From: Bacteroidales bacterium UBA6192 | Lineage (GTDB): Bacteria > Bacteroidota > Bacteroidia > Bacteroidales > F082 | Direction of reading: 5' to 3' | Length of the DNA: 50,489 nt | NCBI GenBank assembly: GCA_002422725.1 | Contig: DITE01000006.1 | Coordinates: 1 to 50,489, forward strand | In this document: piece after piece, positions 26,225 to 35,303 of the stretch | Layout of the letters: every line of letters begins with the position of its first letter | How positions within the stretch are numbered: the first letter of the stretch is position 1 | Made by a program: the position numbers and the translations under genes | The notes under the pieces: generated by a model | What the model saw: the letters and a program-made list of their open reading frames with translations, nothing else | Database searches by the model: none | Told to the model about the DNA's origin: nothing

Positions 26225-27295
26225 TTAATCAATTGGAGGACCAATATAGGTCTTCCGGTAGATTTGGGCAGTATAGGCATGTTCAAACCAGGACATTCCA
26301 TTTGAAGGGCCTGGACTGGGACATGGTATATTCTCACACGGAATATTCCAACATTCTATATAAAACCATCCAATAAATAAATCTTCTGTTGAACTACCGT
26401 TGTATTGTGGGTTATACTCATCAATTAAGTCCTTTGTACTCATCAGATACTGATTAAGTTCAGAACCATACATCTTTCTATATTCGCACATACCATAATC
26501 CCAGAAGATTCTACTTTCCGCGACACCTGGTGCTATATAAGCACTTTTATAAAAAGAATAAAAATATGTATAAACGATGTGAGGATCTAGTGGATAATAT
26601 GGCCCCAATCCATTTATTCTATCATAGTATACGTAGTTTGCTCGGGTATTTTGGGGGTGCATTGAACCTCCAGCCCAAAGCCATTCATCATCATCAAAGA
26701 GAGTCATAGGAGTGCCAGGAGGAAGTGGAGTTATAAGATAACGCTTATTGCTTTTAGGCCCTCCACTTGAAACAGACATAACTTCAGCTTCAAATTCATT
26801 AATCTCAACCACAATTAAGGCTAGAGACCAAAAACTAAAGCCATTCTCATCATTCATGGTTATGGTATTTTCGATATCATAATATTTTTGCAAAATTATA
26901 TCACCATCAATTATTGGGATACCTTCACTATTATAACTCTTAATGGGAAGTGTATGATACATAGTATCTATTACTAAATATTCAACAGAATCTTTAATGA
27001 AACCATAATTTTTATTAATAGTTGCACCAATTATCCAAATAGCTTCATTTAAATATCTGTCTTCTGCATTGATAATATTTTTGAAATCTTTGTTCGAAAC
27101 TGCGATTTCATTCTCAAAGCTATAATAAAGAGTTCGCGCCTTCTCATGGTTGGGATTGAACTCATTAATTAACTTTAACAAGTTGCTATTTTTAATAGGG
27201 TTTTCTATTTTTCTGTCTACTCCCTTTTGACAAGATGATATAATCGTAAGTATTAATAAATAATAGAACGATAAAAAAAAGTTTGTTGATTTCAT
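26225..27295 (-). CDS. lipoprotein of unknown function
   Basis: 356 residues with a lipobox LTIISSC near residue 22, so probably lipid-anchored. It is rich in Asn, Tyr and Ile, has no recognisable domain, and has four Cys in the tail (WNIPCENIPCPSP). The A+T-rich coding sequence differs from the conserved genes around it. It heads a transcript with the T9SS protein downstream; the two may work together on the surface. No homologue comes to mind. Confidence 0.6.
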   Translation of the reverse strand: MKSTNFFLSFYYLLILTIISSCQKGVDRKIENPIKNSNLLKLINEFNPNHEKARTLYYSFENEIAVSNKDFKNIINAEDRYLNEAIWIIGATINKNYGFIKDSVEYLVIDTMYHTLPIKSYNSEGIPIIDGDIILQKYYDIENTITMNDENGFSFWSLALIVVEINEFEAEVMSVSSGGPKSNKRYLITPLPPGTPMTLFDDDEWLWAGGSMHPQNTRANYVYYDRINGLGPYYPLDPHIVYTYFYSFYKSAYIAPGVAESRIFWDYGMCEYRKMYGSELNQYLMSTKDLIDEYNPQYNGSSTEDLFIGWFYIECWNIPCENIPCPSPGPSNGMSWFEHAYTAQIYRKTYIGPPID

Positions 27296-27890
27296 ATTTG
27301 TTCAATTTAATTAATTATTAAACATATGTAATTTAAAATATTCTCGCCATCTAACAATTAAACTGAAAGATGGCACCGCCTCGATCGAACTTATTTTTCC
27401 CCAGCTTAAAGATATACTTGGTCGTGCAACAAGGCAAAGACTGCCTGTTAAACAAAAGTGTTCTGGAAAGTTCATACCAACGGTTCACAACAATAGTAAA
27501 GTCAATACCAAACCACCAAAATCCTTGGTTTTGCGAAAAGGGGACAAGCATGGAAATTGTTGCCATGTTTGATAGTTTGTTTTCATGCGCAAGTATAAGT
27601 AATGTATTTGCGAAATGCAAATATTTTTTTAGCTTTGGTAGCTTAATAGCCTATTAAATATACACATTATTTATTGTATATGAAGTGCTTGTGTCATAGT
27701 TTAGAATAATTCTAAATTTTGTTAGTCAAGGTAAAAGACAAAAAAGTTGGTGCCGAACGGATTATGAAATTCGTACTTTCAACTCAAGAACAAAATGTAC
27801 AAAATGACAACTTCATGTTTCTCAATGCTTAATGTTATTAACCCGGTTCTTGTGAAGCAATTGAATAAACCAATAAACCAAAATCTGCAC
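27296..27890. other. 595-base gene-poor stretch between the accessory island and radA
   Basis: No secure gene. Overlapping open frames run on both strands between 27351 and 27657 (about 90 codons each); the minus-strand frame ends LGKNKFDRGGAIFQFNC and lacks an ATG at its start, and the plus-strand frame starts at an ATG at 27370. One is likely a decayed gene. The dyad at 27701 is the only other clear signal. The stretch is A+T-rich. Confidence 0.4.
27701..27726. promoter_or_regulatory. 7-1-7 dyad, first copy (Fur/PerR-like)
   Basis: TTAGAAT-A-ATTCTAA (27701-27715) is a perfect palindrome with one central base, followed by ATTTTGTTAG. The same element occurs at 35304. Fur-superfamily sites such as PerR boxes have this 7-1-7 form. 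No gene starts within 100 bases on either side, so its target here is unclear. Confidence 0.4.
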
Positions 27891-29258
27891 TCACCCAAAC
27901 AACTCAGCCAGGAGCTGGCTGATGGAGGCAACAGGTACAATTTGGATACGGTACTTCGTGTGTTCCAGTCCTTTGGTATTGAACTTTGAAATAAATATCT
28001 TTTCAAATCCCAATTTATCAGCCTCGGTGATACGTGCTTCGATGCGGTTTACTGCCCGGATCTCGCCCGAGAGGCCCACTTCGGCGGCAAAGGCAATCTT
28101 ACTGCCGATGGGAATATCTTCGCTGGACGACAGTATTGCCGCAACAACAGACATGTCAATTGCCGGATCATCCACACGGATACCGCCAGCAATGTTTAGA
28201 AAAACATCTTTGGCGCTCAGCCTGAAACCGGCCCTTTTCTCAAGAACTGCCAGCAGCATATTAAGCCTGCGCAAATCAAAACCTGTTCCCGACCGCTGAG
28301 GCGTGCCATAAGCTGCTGAACTTACCAGTGCCTGTGTTTCGATCAGCATTGGGCGCAACCCCTCAACCATGGCCGAAATAGCCACCCCACTCACATTGCC
28401 TTCGCGTTGTGAAAGCAGTATTTCGCTGGGGTTGTTCACTTCACGCAAACCGTTGGCATTCATCTCAAATATACCCAACTCCGAAGCAGAGCCAAAACGA
28501 TTCTTCACTGCACGCAAAATACGAAAACCGTAATGGCGGTCGCCCTCAAACTGAATAACAGTATCCACCATGTGTTCCAACACTTTTGGACCGGCAATGC
28601 TGCCATCCTTGGTAATGTGCCCGATAAGAAAAACAGGCACATGGGTCATCTTAGCCAGTTTATTCATTTCGGCTGCCGACTCACGTATCTGTGAAATACT
28701 GCCAGCAGAGGCATCTATATTGGGCGATTGCAAGGTTTGTATCGAATCGATAATCACTATATCGGGTTGTAACTGCTCAAAATGATGAACAATTTCGCTT
28801 GTATCGGTCTCTGTGAGGATATAACAGGAGTCGTTGTGCATGCCTATCCTGTCGGCTCGCATCCTGATCTGTTGCTGACTCTCCTCTCCCGAAACATAAA
28901 GAACCTTTTTTCGGCTCAGACTCAGGGCAACCTGCAGCATCAGGGTCGACTTGCCAATGCCGGGTTCGCCACCAATAAGCACCAATGATCCCGGAACCAA
29001 GCCCCCTCCCAGAACCCGGTTTAACTCGGCGTTCTGGAGGTCGATGCGCTGTTCTTTTTCTGCAACGATTTCATGAATTGCCAATGGTTTCGATCGTTTC
29101 CCAAATTGACCCGATGCTTGTGTCCGTCCCGACTTGCCTGTAACAACGGTTTCCTCGGCATAGGTGTTCCATTCGCCACAGCCCGGACATTTTCCAATCC
29201 ATTTTGGCGACTCGTTCCCGCAACTGCGACAGAAAAATACTGTTTTTGTTTTAGCCAT
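27891..29258 (-). CDS. radA: DNA repair protein RadA
   Basis: 455 residues. N-terminal C4 zinc finger (Cys10, Cys13, Cys24, Cys27), then the Walker A motif GEPGIGKST (97-105), the Walker B region IVIIDSIQT, the RadA-specific KNRFGSASELGIFEM and a C-terminal Lon-like domain with AAEVGLSGEIR. RadA is a RecA-like ATPase and branch-migration helicase that processes recombination intermediates. The start at 29258 gives the full zinc finger. The gene is not linked in function to its neighbours; ferritin lies upstream behind a terminator. Confidence 0.95.
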   Translation of the reverse strand: MAKTKTVFFCRSCGNESPKWIGKCPGCGEWNTYAEETVVTGKSGRTQASGQFGKRSKPLAIHEIVAEKEQRIDLQNAELNRVLGGGLVPGSLVLIGGEPGIGKSTLMLQVALSLSRKKVLYVSGEESQQQIRMRADRIGMHNDSCYILTETDTSEIVHHFEQLQPDIVIIDSIQTLQSPNIDASAGSISQIRESAAEMNKLAKMTHVPVFLIGHITKDGSIAGPKVLEHMVDTVIQFEGDRHYGFRILRAVKNRFGSASELGIFEMNANGLREVNNPSEILLSQREGNVSGVAISAMVEGLRPMLIETQALVSSAAYGTPQRSGTGFDLRRLNMLLAVLEKRAGFRLSAKDVFLNIAGGIRVDDPAIDMSVVAAILSSSEDIPIGSKIAFAAEVGLSGEIRAVNRIEARITEADKLGFEKIFISKFNTKGLEHTKYRIQIVPVASISQLLAELFG

Positions 29259-29291
29259 GCCTTAAGTTCAATCATGAAATCATTGGTGATT

Positions 29292-29299
29292 CAAAATTA
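29292..29299 (-). promoter_or_regulatory. possible -7 box for radA
   Basis: On the minus strand TAATTTTG matches TAnnTTTG, 33 bases before the ATG at 29258. No clear -33 element. Confidence 0.3.
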
Positions 29300-29335
29300 G
29301 TGATTTCAGCTTAGCATACTGATTTTTCCAAAAAC

Positions 29336-29363
29336 AAAAAAAAGGACACTAACTGAGTGCCCT
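29336..29363 (-). terminator. terminator downstream of ferritin
   Basis: On the minus strand AGGGCACT pairs with AGTGTCCT (one G-U pair) around CAGTT, followed by TTTTTTTT. It lies 100 bases after the ferritin stop and just before radA, and so insulates radA. Confidence 0.8.
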
Positions 29364-29462
29364 GATAACAATGAGTTCTGATTGAAGTTTTATGTCCTGA
29401 TAACCCCAATTAATCGACAATTGGCCCAAAGCCAAAATATCGGATTTGACAGATAAAATTCC

Positions 29463-29978
29463 TTATAATGCAGGCACGGGTGCAGCTGCAGCCGTCATGG
29501 CATCAAGTTCCTTATCGATATGGAACATTCCTGCCTTATCGCTACCAACAAGGCTAATCTTGTCAAGAATGGTACGCATGGTGCTTTCTTCCTCAATTTG
29601 CTCTGTAATGTACCATTGAAGAAAATTGCCCGTGGTATAGTCCTTCTCTTCAAGGGTAATGCCATACAATTCGTTTATCGAAGCAGTAATATACTCTTCG
29701 TGTTTCATCACTTTTTTGAAAACATCAAACAGTGATTCAAACGTGGCATCGGGCTGCTCAAGTCCCATCAAAACAGCTTTCCCACCCCTGTCGTTCACAT
29801 AATGAACGAATTTAAGCTGGTGCATTCGTTCTTCGTCCGACTGACGGTAAAGGAAAGCGGCAGCTCCGGGAAAACCATTGGTTTCGCACCAGATTGCCAT
29901 TGAGAGATACAAACGTGAAGAAAATTCTTCGCGTCTGATTTGTTCGTTTATTGCTGATTCTACAGTCGTTTTCATCAT
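29463..29978 (-). CDS. ftnA: bacterial ferritin (FtnA type)
   Basis: 171 residues, four-helix ferritin. Ferroxidase ligands are visible: Glu17 or Glu18 in REEFSSRLYLS, Glu50 and His53 in SDEERMHQLKF, Glu in KHEEYITASI and QWYITEQIEEE for the Gln/Glu pair. No haem-ligating methionine of bacterioferritin is placed in the usual spot, so the non-haem class is preferred. It oxidises and stores iron in the cytoplasm. Two adjacent ATG codons at 29978 and 29975 are both possible. Confidence 0.92.
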   Translation of the reverse strand: MMKTTVESAINEQIRREEFSSRLYLSMAIWCETNGFPGAAAFLYRQSDEERMHQLKFVHYVNDRGGKAVLMGLEQPDATFESLFDVFKKVMKHEEYITASINELYGITLEEKDYTTGNFLQWYITEQIEEESTMRTILDKISLVGSDKAGMFHIDKELDAMTAAAAPVPAL

Positions 29979-30057
29979 AATTACTATTTTACTTTAAACA
30001 AGTGGGCGATCGAAAAGTTCATATAAACACAATCATCATTCGATTAAAGATTTTCGA

Positions 30058-30948
30058 CTAACCGTTCAGTGCATTTGCGCCTCCGACAATTTCGAGTATC
30101 TCTTTGGTAATGGAAGCTTGTCGCGCTTTGTTATAACTAAGTTTCAGCTCTTTCAGCATCTCTGCAGCATTATCGGTAGCTTTGTTCATGGCAACCATTC
30201 TGGCACCATGTTCCGAGGCGAAACTATCCAGCAGTACTTTATAAAATTGAATTTTTAACGTTTTTGGGATGATTTCGTTCAATATCTGATCTTTGCCTGG
30301 CTCAAAAATATAATCGGTCTCAAATCCTATTTGACTATCCACTACTTCAGGTAATTCTACAGGCAAAAACCGTTCAGTAGTCAGGACCTGTGTTCCAGCA
30401 TTTTTGAACCTGTTATAAACAAAGATTACCTGATCATATTTTTCAGCAGCAAAATCATCCATTATCCCGGCTGCAACTGGTGTTATATTGGCAAATGACA
30501 GGTTATCGAACAAATAGCTCCCTGATCCGATAACAGAATATTTCCGGTTACGGAAAAATTCCTCGCCTTTTTTGCCAATGCAGTAAAGCCTAAGGTTCCC
30601 CTGAGCTAACTGCACGGAATAATGATCCTGAACGAGCCTGACAGTAGCTCTGATTACGTTGGCATTGAATGCACCACATAATCCGCGGTTTGAAGTAACC
30701 GGAATAATGAGCACTTTTTCAAAGTCTCTATGCCCAGTATATTGACCTGTTGAGCCCTCTCCGTCAGATACAGCCCTACTCAGGTTTTTCATCAACTCAT
30801 GCAACTTGGCTGCATAAGGTCTCATGGTGATGATTGCATTCTGAGCCTTTCGCAACTTTGATGCGGCCACCATTTTCATGGCACTGGTGATCTGTTTGGT
30901 CGAGTTGACCGATTCGATCCGGGTCCTTACTTCTTTTAGATTTGGCAT
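30058..30948 (-). CDS. atpG: ATP synthase F1 gamma subunit
   Basis: 296 residues. The N-terminal helix MPNLKEVRTRIESVNSTKQI and SAMKMVAASKLRKAQ, and the C-terminal HGARMVAMNKATDNA with SYNKARQASITKEI, are the classic gamma signatures of the central rotor shaft. It is the last gene of the atpBEFHAG block, starting 30 bases after atpA. Confidence 0.96.
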   Translation of the reverse strand: MPNLKEVRTRIESVNSTKQITSAMKMVAASKLRKAQNAIITMRPYAAKLHELMKNLSRAVSDGEGSTGQYTGHRDFEKVLIIPVTSNRGLCGAFNANVIRATVRLVQDHYSVQLAQGNLRLYCIGKKGEEFFRNRKYSVIGSGSYLFDNLSFANITPVAAGIMDDFAAEKYDQVIFVYNRFKNAGTQVLTTERFLPVELPEVVDSQIGFETDYIFEPGKDQILNEIIPKTLKIQFYKVLLDSFASEHGARMVAMNKATDNAAEMLKELKLSYNKARQASITKEILEIVGGANALNG

Positions 30949-30978
30949 CCTACGTTGTGCTTTACCTGATTACAGGGT

Positions 30979-32559
30979 TTATTCATATCTGGCAGCAATC
31001 TGCCGGGCAACAGCATTAAGTTTGGAAATGATTTCGTCTGTATATTTACCAGCTTTTAGTAAGCCGAGCAAATCATCATGTTTTTCCTCAAGTGTATGCA
31101 GGTACTCTGTCTGGAAGTCAACAATCTTATTCACAGGAATCTTGCGTAGCAGGTTATTGGTTCCACAGAAAATAATAGCAATTTGCTGTTCCACTCTTAA
31201 AGGTGAATATTGAGGTTGTTTCAGAATTTCCACGTTACGTTTACCTTTGTCCAAAACAGCCATTGTGGCAGCGTCAAGATCTGATCCGAATTTGCTGAAC
31301 GCTTCAAGTTCACGATATTGAGCCTGGTCAAGTTTCAGGGTTCCAGCCACTTTTTTCATCGATTTAATTTGTGCATTTCCACCAACGCGCGACACCGAGA
31401 TTCCGACATTGATAGCAGGCCTGATCCCTGAGTTGAACAAATTGGTTTCGAGAAATATCTGACCATCAGTAATCGAAATCACATTGGTTGGAATATAAGC
31501 AGAAACGTCACCTGCCTGGGTTTCAATAATTGGCAAAGCTGTGAGCGAGCCGCCACCCTTGACCAAAGGCCTTATACTTTCGGGAAGGTCGTTCATATTC
31601 ATGGCTATTTCATCCGAATTGATGATTTTAGCAGCACGCTCAAGGAGACGCGAGTGAAGATAGAAAACGTCGCCAGGGTAAGCTTCGCGTCCGGGAGGCC
31701 TGCGCAATAACAATGATACTTCGCGATACGCTACAGCTTGTTTGGACAAATCGTCATAAATTACCAGAGCAGGACGACCTGTATCACGAAAAAACTCACC
31801 AATTGCAGCACCTGCAAAAGGAGCATAGAACTGCATGGCAGCCGGGTCGGAGGCCGTTGCCATCACCACAACAGTGTAAGGCATTGCACCATTGTCCTCG
31901 AGAATTTTCACTATATTTGCTACAGTGGATCCTTTCTGACCTATGGCAACATAAATACAGAAAACCGTTTCGCCACGCTCGTAGAATTCCTTCTGATTGA
32001 TGATGGCATCAATGGCAATGGCTGTCTTACCTGTTTGCCGATCACCAATAATCAGCTCACGTTGTCCGCGACCAATAGGGATCATGGCATCGATGGCCTT
32101 AATACCTGTCTGGAGTGGTTCATTAACAGGCTGACGGAATATTACCCCTGGTGCTTTCCTTTCGAGTGGCATCTCGTAAGTGACGCCTTTGATTTCACCT
32201 TTACCGTCAATGGGTTGTCCAAGTGTGTTGATCACGCGGCCAAGCATACCTTCGCCAACGTTGAGTGAGGCAATCCTGCCTGTACGCTTAACAGTATCGC
32301 CTTCGTTAATGCCGGCAATATCCCCAAGTAAAACCACCCCAACATTATCTTCTTCCAGGTTGAGCACGATTCCCATCAGGCCGTTTTTTTCAAACTCGAC
32401 CAATTCGCCCGATTCGGCATTTCCCATACCGTAAACACGGGCTATACCATCGCCAATTTGTAGCACAGAACCAACTTCTTCCAACACGGCATCGGTTTTG
32501 AAGCCTGCCAGTTCCTTACGCAGGATGGCTGATACTTCTGCAGGTTTAATAGCTGCCAT
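30979..32559 (-). CDS. atpA: ATP synthase F1 alpha subunit
   Basis: 526 residues. Walker A GDRQTGKTA near residue 172, the alpha signature PAINVGISVSRVGG, and the AYREVSLLLRRPPGREAYPGD segment with SRLLERA are present. It is the non-catalytic nucleotide-binding subunit of the F1 hexamer. atpH precedes it by 20 bases and atpG follows by 30. Its start at 32559 yields the standard AIKPAEVSAILRKEL N-terminus. Confidence 0.97.
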   Translation of the reverse strand: MAAIKPAEVSAILRKELAGFKTDAVLEEVGSVLQIGDGIARVYGMGNAESGELVEFEKNGLMGIVLNLEEDNVGVVLLGDIAGINEGDTVKRTGRIASLNVGEGMLGRVINTLGQPIDGKGEIKGVTYEMPLERKAPGVIFRQPVNEPLQTGIKAIDAMIPIGRGQRELIIGDRQTGKTAIAIDAIINQKEFYERGETVFCIYVAIGQKGSTVANIVKILEDNGAMPYTVVVMATASDPAAMQFYAPFAGAAIGEFFRDTGRPALVIYDDLSKQAVAYREVSLLLRRPPGREAYPGDVFYLHSRLLERAAKIINSDEIAMNMNDLPESIRPLVKGGGSLTALPIIETQAGDVSAYIPTNVISITDGQIFLETNLFNSGIRPAINVGISVSRVGGNAQIKSMKKVAGTLKLDQAQYRELEAFSKFGSDLDAATMAVLDKGKRNVEILKQPQYSPLRVEQQIAIIFCGTNNLLRKIPVNKIVDFQTEYLHTLEEKHDDLLGLLKAGKYTDEIISKLNAVARQIAARYE

Positions 32560-32579
32560 AATGTTTTATTGCTTTTTCG

Positions 32580-33137
32580 TTAAAACTCTTTTCTAAATAG
32601 ATTTTTATCAAATTCATCATGTAATCTCCTGATTACCCTTTTTATACTCGCATCGTACTGATAATCGTCCATCTTCAGTACAAAACCACCAATCAACTTT
32701 GCATCAACAGAATTATTGATACGAAGTGTTTTTTGTGTCTTTACACCAATCAGGTCGGCAATCTTTTGCTTAAGAGCAGGTTCAATGGCTGTTGCAGTTG
32801 TTAGGTTTACCACTGCAATATTCATGTAATCAAGATAAAGTTCGCTGTAACTTTCCGAAATGAGCTGAATTTCCTGTTCGCGGTTTTTACGGATCAGGAT
32901 ATCGATGAATGCCAGTGAGAGAGGTTGCAGATGCTGCTCAAAAATACGTTTCATTACCAGCTTTTTACGGGCCGGTGGCACAACCGGATTGGTCATGAGT
33001 TTGCGCAATTCACGATTCTCGGAAAGTACAGCATTAATCAATTCCATATCACTATTCACCTTATCGGTGATTTTATCACTGATAGCCAGATCAAACAGGG
33101 CTTTGGCATATCGTTTTGCCAGTAGGATACTCTTCAT
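32580..33137 (-). CDS. atpH: ATP synthase F1 delta subunit
   Basis: 185 residues with the delta N-terminal helical domain (AKRYAKALFDLA) and the C-terminal strand VDAKLIGGFVLKMDDYQYDASIK. It joins F1 to the peripheral stalk b subunit. Twenty-five bases separate it from atpF. Confidence 0.93.
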   Translation of the reverse strand: MKSILLAKRYAKALFDLAISDKITDKVNSDMELINAVLSENRELRKLMTNPVVPPARKKLVMKRIFEQHLQPLSLAFIDILIRKNREQEIQLISESYSELYLDYMNIAVVNLTTATAIEPALKQKIADLIGVKTQKTLRINNSVDAKLIGGFVLKMDDYQYDASIKRVIRRLHDEFDKNLFRKEF

Positions 33138-33162
33138 GCCGGTATTCTATTGTACGCTTCGA

Positions 33163-33657
33163 TTAATTGAGTTGTGACTCATTAATCAGTTTTTCAATAT
33201 AATCTGTCTGTGCCTTCGTATTCTGCATCTTCTCGCGAAGAATCATTTCGGCAATGTCAATTGAAACTTTGGCAATCTGATTTTTTACTTCTACCAAAGC
33301 TGCCATTTTTTCATTCTCAATGCGTTCGCGGGCACTTTCAACAATTCGGTCAGCCTCCAAATTCGCTTTCAGGCGGGCTTCATCAATCATTTTATCCCTT
33401 ATCTTTCTGGCATCATTCATGATCGCATCACGTTCTTCCTTGGCCTCCTTGAGCAACTTCTCATTGTCGATCTTCAGCTTTTTCATCTCCTCTCTGGTGA
33501 TATCAGCTGCCTGAAGAGCTTCCTCAATATGTAGCTCACGCTCTTTTAAAGCGCGCGTGATGGATGGCCAGGCAAACTTCGAAAGAACGAAGAAAACAGT
33601 ACCAAAAGCTAAGGTCATCCAAAAAATTAAGCCTATTCCAGGGTTAACTAATTCCAT
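33163..33657 (-). CDS. atpF: ATP synthase Fo b subunit
   Basis: About 164 residues from the ATG at 33657: MELVNPGIGLIFWMTLAFGTVFF is the membrane anchor, followed by a long charged helix (ALKERELHIEEAL to KNQIAKVSIDIAEMILRE) forming the peripheral stalk. A TTG-started frame to 33705 would add 16 residues of nonsense that overlap the atpE-atpF hairpin, so it is rejected. Confidence 0.93.
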   Translation of the reverse strand: MELVNPGIGLIFWMTLAFGTVFFVLSKFAWPSITRALKERELHIEEALQAADITREEMKKLKIDNEKLLKEAKEERDAIMNDARKIRDKMIDEARLKANLEADRIVESARERIENEKMAALVEVKNQIAKVSIDIAEMILREKMQNTKAQTDYIEKLINESQLN

Positions 33658-33688
33658 AATAATTTCATTTTTTAGTTCATGTTCAAAC

Positions 33689-33731
33689 AAAACCCAACAA
33701 CGCAACCAACCGTTGCGTTGCAGGGGTTTTT
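33689..33731 (-). terminator. strong intercistronic hairpin between atpE and atpF
   Basis: On the minus strand CAACGCAAC pairs perfectly with GTTGCGTTG around a five-base loop; outside a two-base internal mismatch the stem continues as AAAACCCC with GGGTTTT, and TTTTGTTTG follows. It is 15 bases after the atpE stop. It is best read as a partial terminator or mRNA barrier that gives more atpE than downstream message. Confidence 0.65.
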
Positions 33732-33745
33732 CTTACATCAGGCTA

Positions 33746-34006
33746 CTAAAGGAAAACGATGAGCAGACACACTACGATCGCAAAAAAAGCAACACCTTCG
33801 ATAAGCGCTGCCGAAACGATCATATTGGAACGAATATCACCGGCAGCCTCAGGCTGACGTGCGATAGATTCCAGTGCACTGCGGCCGATCTGTCCAATAC
33901 CATAACTGGCTCCGATGGTAGCAATGCTTGCTCCAAGTCCGGCTGCCATCTTGGCGATTGGGGTCAGGTCCATTACAGCCTGCAATAAAATGGTTAATAA
34001 TTCCAT
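33746..34006 (-). CDS. atpE: ATP synthase Fo c subunit
   Basis: 86 residues, two hydrophobic helices around the polar loop ESIARQPEAAGDI. The ion-binding glutamate is in helix two, AALIEGVAFFAIVV. The residue after it is Gly, not the Ser of sodium-binding rings such as that of Ilyobacter, and the helix-one Gln of those rings is not at its place, so proton coupling is the better guess. It forms the multimeric c ring. Confidence 0.95.
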   Translation of the reverse strand: MELLTILLQAVMDLTPIAKMAAGLGASIATIGASYGIGQIGRSALESIARQPEAAGDIRSNMIVSAALIEGVAFFAIVVCLLIVFL

Positions 34007-34059
34007 GGTTTAGATGTATTTAGGTTAATAAAAGGATTTACAATTCTATATTTAACTTA

Positions 34060-35175
34060 TTAGTGATGTTCTTCTTCGTGGTGATGCTCTTCGTTAGCCA
34101 TTCCAAAATAAATCGCTGAAAGAAGTGTAAATACGTATGCCTGAATAAAAGCGACAAGCAATTCAAGAAAAAAGATAAAAATAGCAAGCGAAATGGATAT
34201 AATGGAAATGCCATAACCGGCGAAAACATTCGATTGACCGAAAACAAAAATCAGGCTGATGAATCCCAGAATAATGATGTGCCCGGCAGTGATGTTGGCA
34301 AAAAGACGAACCATTAGCACAAATGGCTTTGTGAACACTCCAACCAATTCGATTATGGGCATCAAAGGTATTGGAACCTTAAGCCACCATGGAACACCGG
34401 GGGTGTTAAAGATATGGGCCCAGTAATTTTTATTTGCCCTGATTGCGGTAATGAAAAAAGTGAAAAGAGCAAGCACTCCGGTAACCGCAATATTCCCTGT
34501 AACATTTGCCCCACCGGGAAATATCGGTATAATACCAAGTAAATTATTGAAGAAAATGAAAAAGAAAACGGTAAGCAAGAAGGGTAGAAATTTCTCGTAA
34601 TTTTTTCTGCCGATTGAGGTAATGGCAATTTCGTCGCGGATAAAAACGATCAATGGTTCGAGCAAAGACTGCAATCCTTTAGGTGCGTGTTTGCGGGTTC
34701 TTTTATATGCCCTGGAAATACTCATGAAGAGGATAATGATCAGAGCTGAGCTAAAAAACAACGAAAACACATTTTTGGTAATGGATAGATCCCAGGGCCT
34801 GACAATTTCACCATCCTGGGTTTTTCTAACAATTTTACCCTTGAGATCTCCGTCATGTGCAATTTCATATCCAAGGTAAGAAGCATGACCATGTTTAAAT
34901 TTCGATGACATAAAAACATACCATTGGCCTTCATCATATAAAATAACGGGAAATGGAACCGAAAGATGAAAGTTGCCATAATCAAGAATATGCCACTCGT
35001 AAGCGTCAACAATATGATCAATAATTACACGTCCGGCATCGAATTTAGGGGCATCCTCCCCGCTTTCATGGTGTTCATCACTTCCTGCCATCAGTGGATT
35101 GCTTAATCCAATGAAAGCAAAAAACATGAAATAAACCAGTATTCTATTAATATGGAAGCCTTGGAAATAAGCCAT
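34060..35175 (-). CDS. atpB: ATP synthase Fo a subunit, long form
   Basis: 371 residues, some 100 more than E. coli. A signal-like N-terminus (to about LMAGSDEHHES) and a 90-residue periplasmic-type domain precede the a-subunit core. The essential Arg is in FVLMVRLFANITAGHII. The C-terminus is His/Glu-rich (NEEHHHEEEHH). Long a-subunits of this type are common in Bacteroidota. It heads the second ATP synthase block, 53 bases before atpE; the gene usually just upstream (atpI or similar) is not seen. Confidence 0.94.
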   Translation of the reverse strand: MAYFQGFHINRILVYFMFFAFIGLSNPLMAGSDEHHESGEDAPKFDAGRVIIDHIVDAYEWHILDYGNFHLSVPFPVILYDEGQWYVFMSSKFKHGHASYLGYEIAHDGDLKGKIVRKTQDGEIVRPWDLSITKNVFSLFFSSALIIILFMSISRAYKRTRKHAPKGLQSLLEPLIVFIRDEIAITSIGRKNYEKFLPFLLTVFFFIFFNNLLGIIPIFPGGANVTGNIAVTGVLALFTFFITAIRANKNYWAHIFNTPGVPWWLKVPIPLMPIIELVGVFTKPFVLMVRLFANITAGHIIILGFISLIFVFGQSNVFAGYGISIISISLAIFIFFLELLVAFIQAYVFTLLSAIYFGMANEEHHHEEEHH

Positions 35176-35272
35176 TACTATGTGGTTGATTCTATGTTAG
35201 AAATTGGCTGCAATGTTACGAAAACTTCATAAACTGTGAAAGCCTTTTTTTGTCCGGACTGCATTTTGATGC

Positions 35273-35280
35273 CAAAAATA
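35273..35280 (-). promoter_or_regulatory. -7 box for the atpBEFHAG block
   Basis: On the minus strand TATTTTTG matches TAnnTTTG, about 98 bases before the atpB ATG. The dyad at 35304 is centred 31 bases upstream, so it abuts the -33 position. Confidence 0.4.
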
Positions 35281-35303
35281 TCAAGTATAAACTCCCATAT
35301 TAC

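Noticed and set aside
27370..27657. A 95-codon plus-strand frame with an ATG in the gap before radA.
   Set aside because: It lies opposite another equally long frame, has no promoter or domain, and one or both are probably remnants.
33746..34006. Sodium-coupled ATP synthase, considered because of anaerobic-looking respiration.
   Set aside because: The c subunit has Gly after the ion-binding Glu and lacks the helix-one Gln at the sodium-binding position.
35250..35275. A second sigma-54-like site on the minus strand before atpB (TTGGCA ... TGCA).
   Set aside because: The GG to GC distance is nine, not ten, bases; sigma-54 does not tolerate this well, and a normal -7 box overlaps it.
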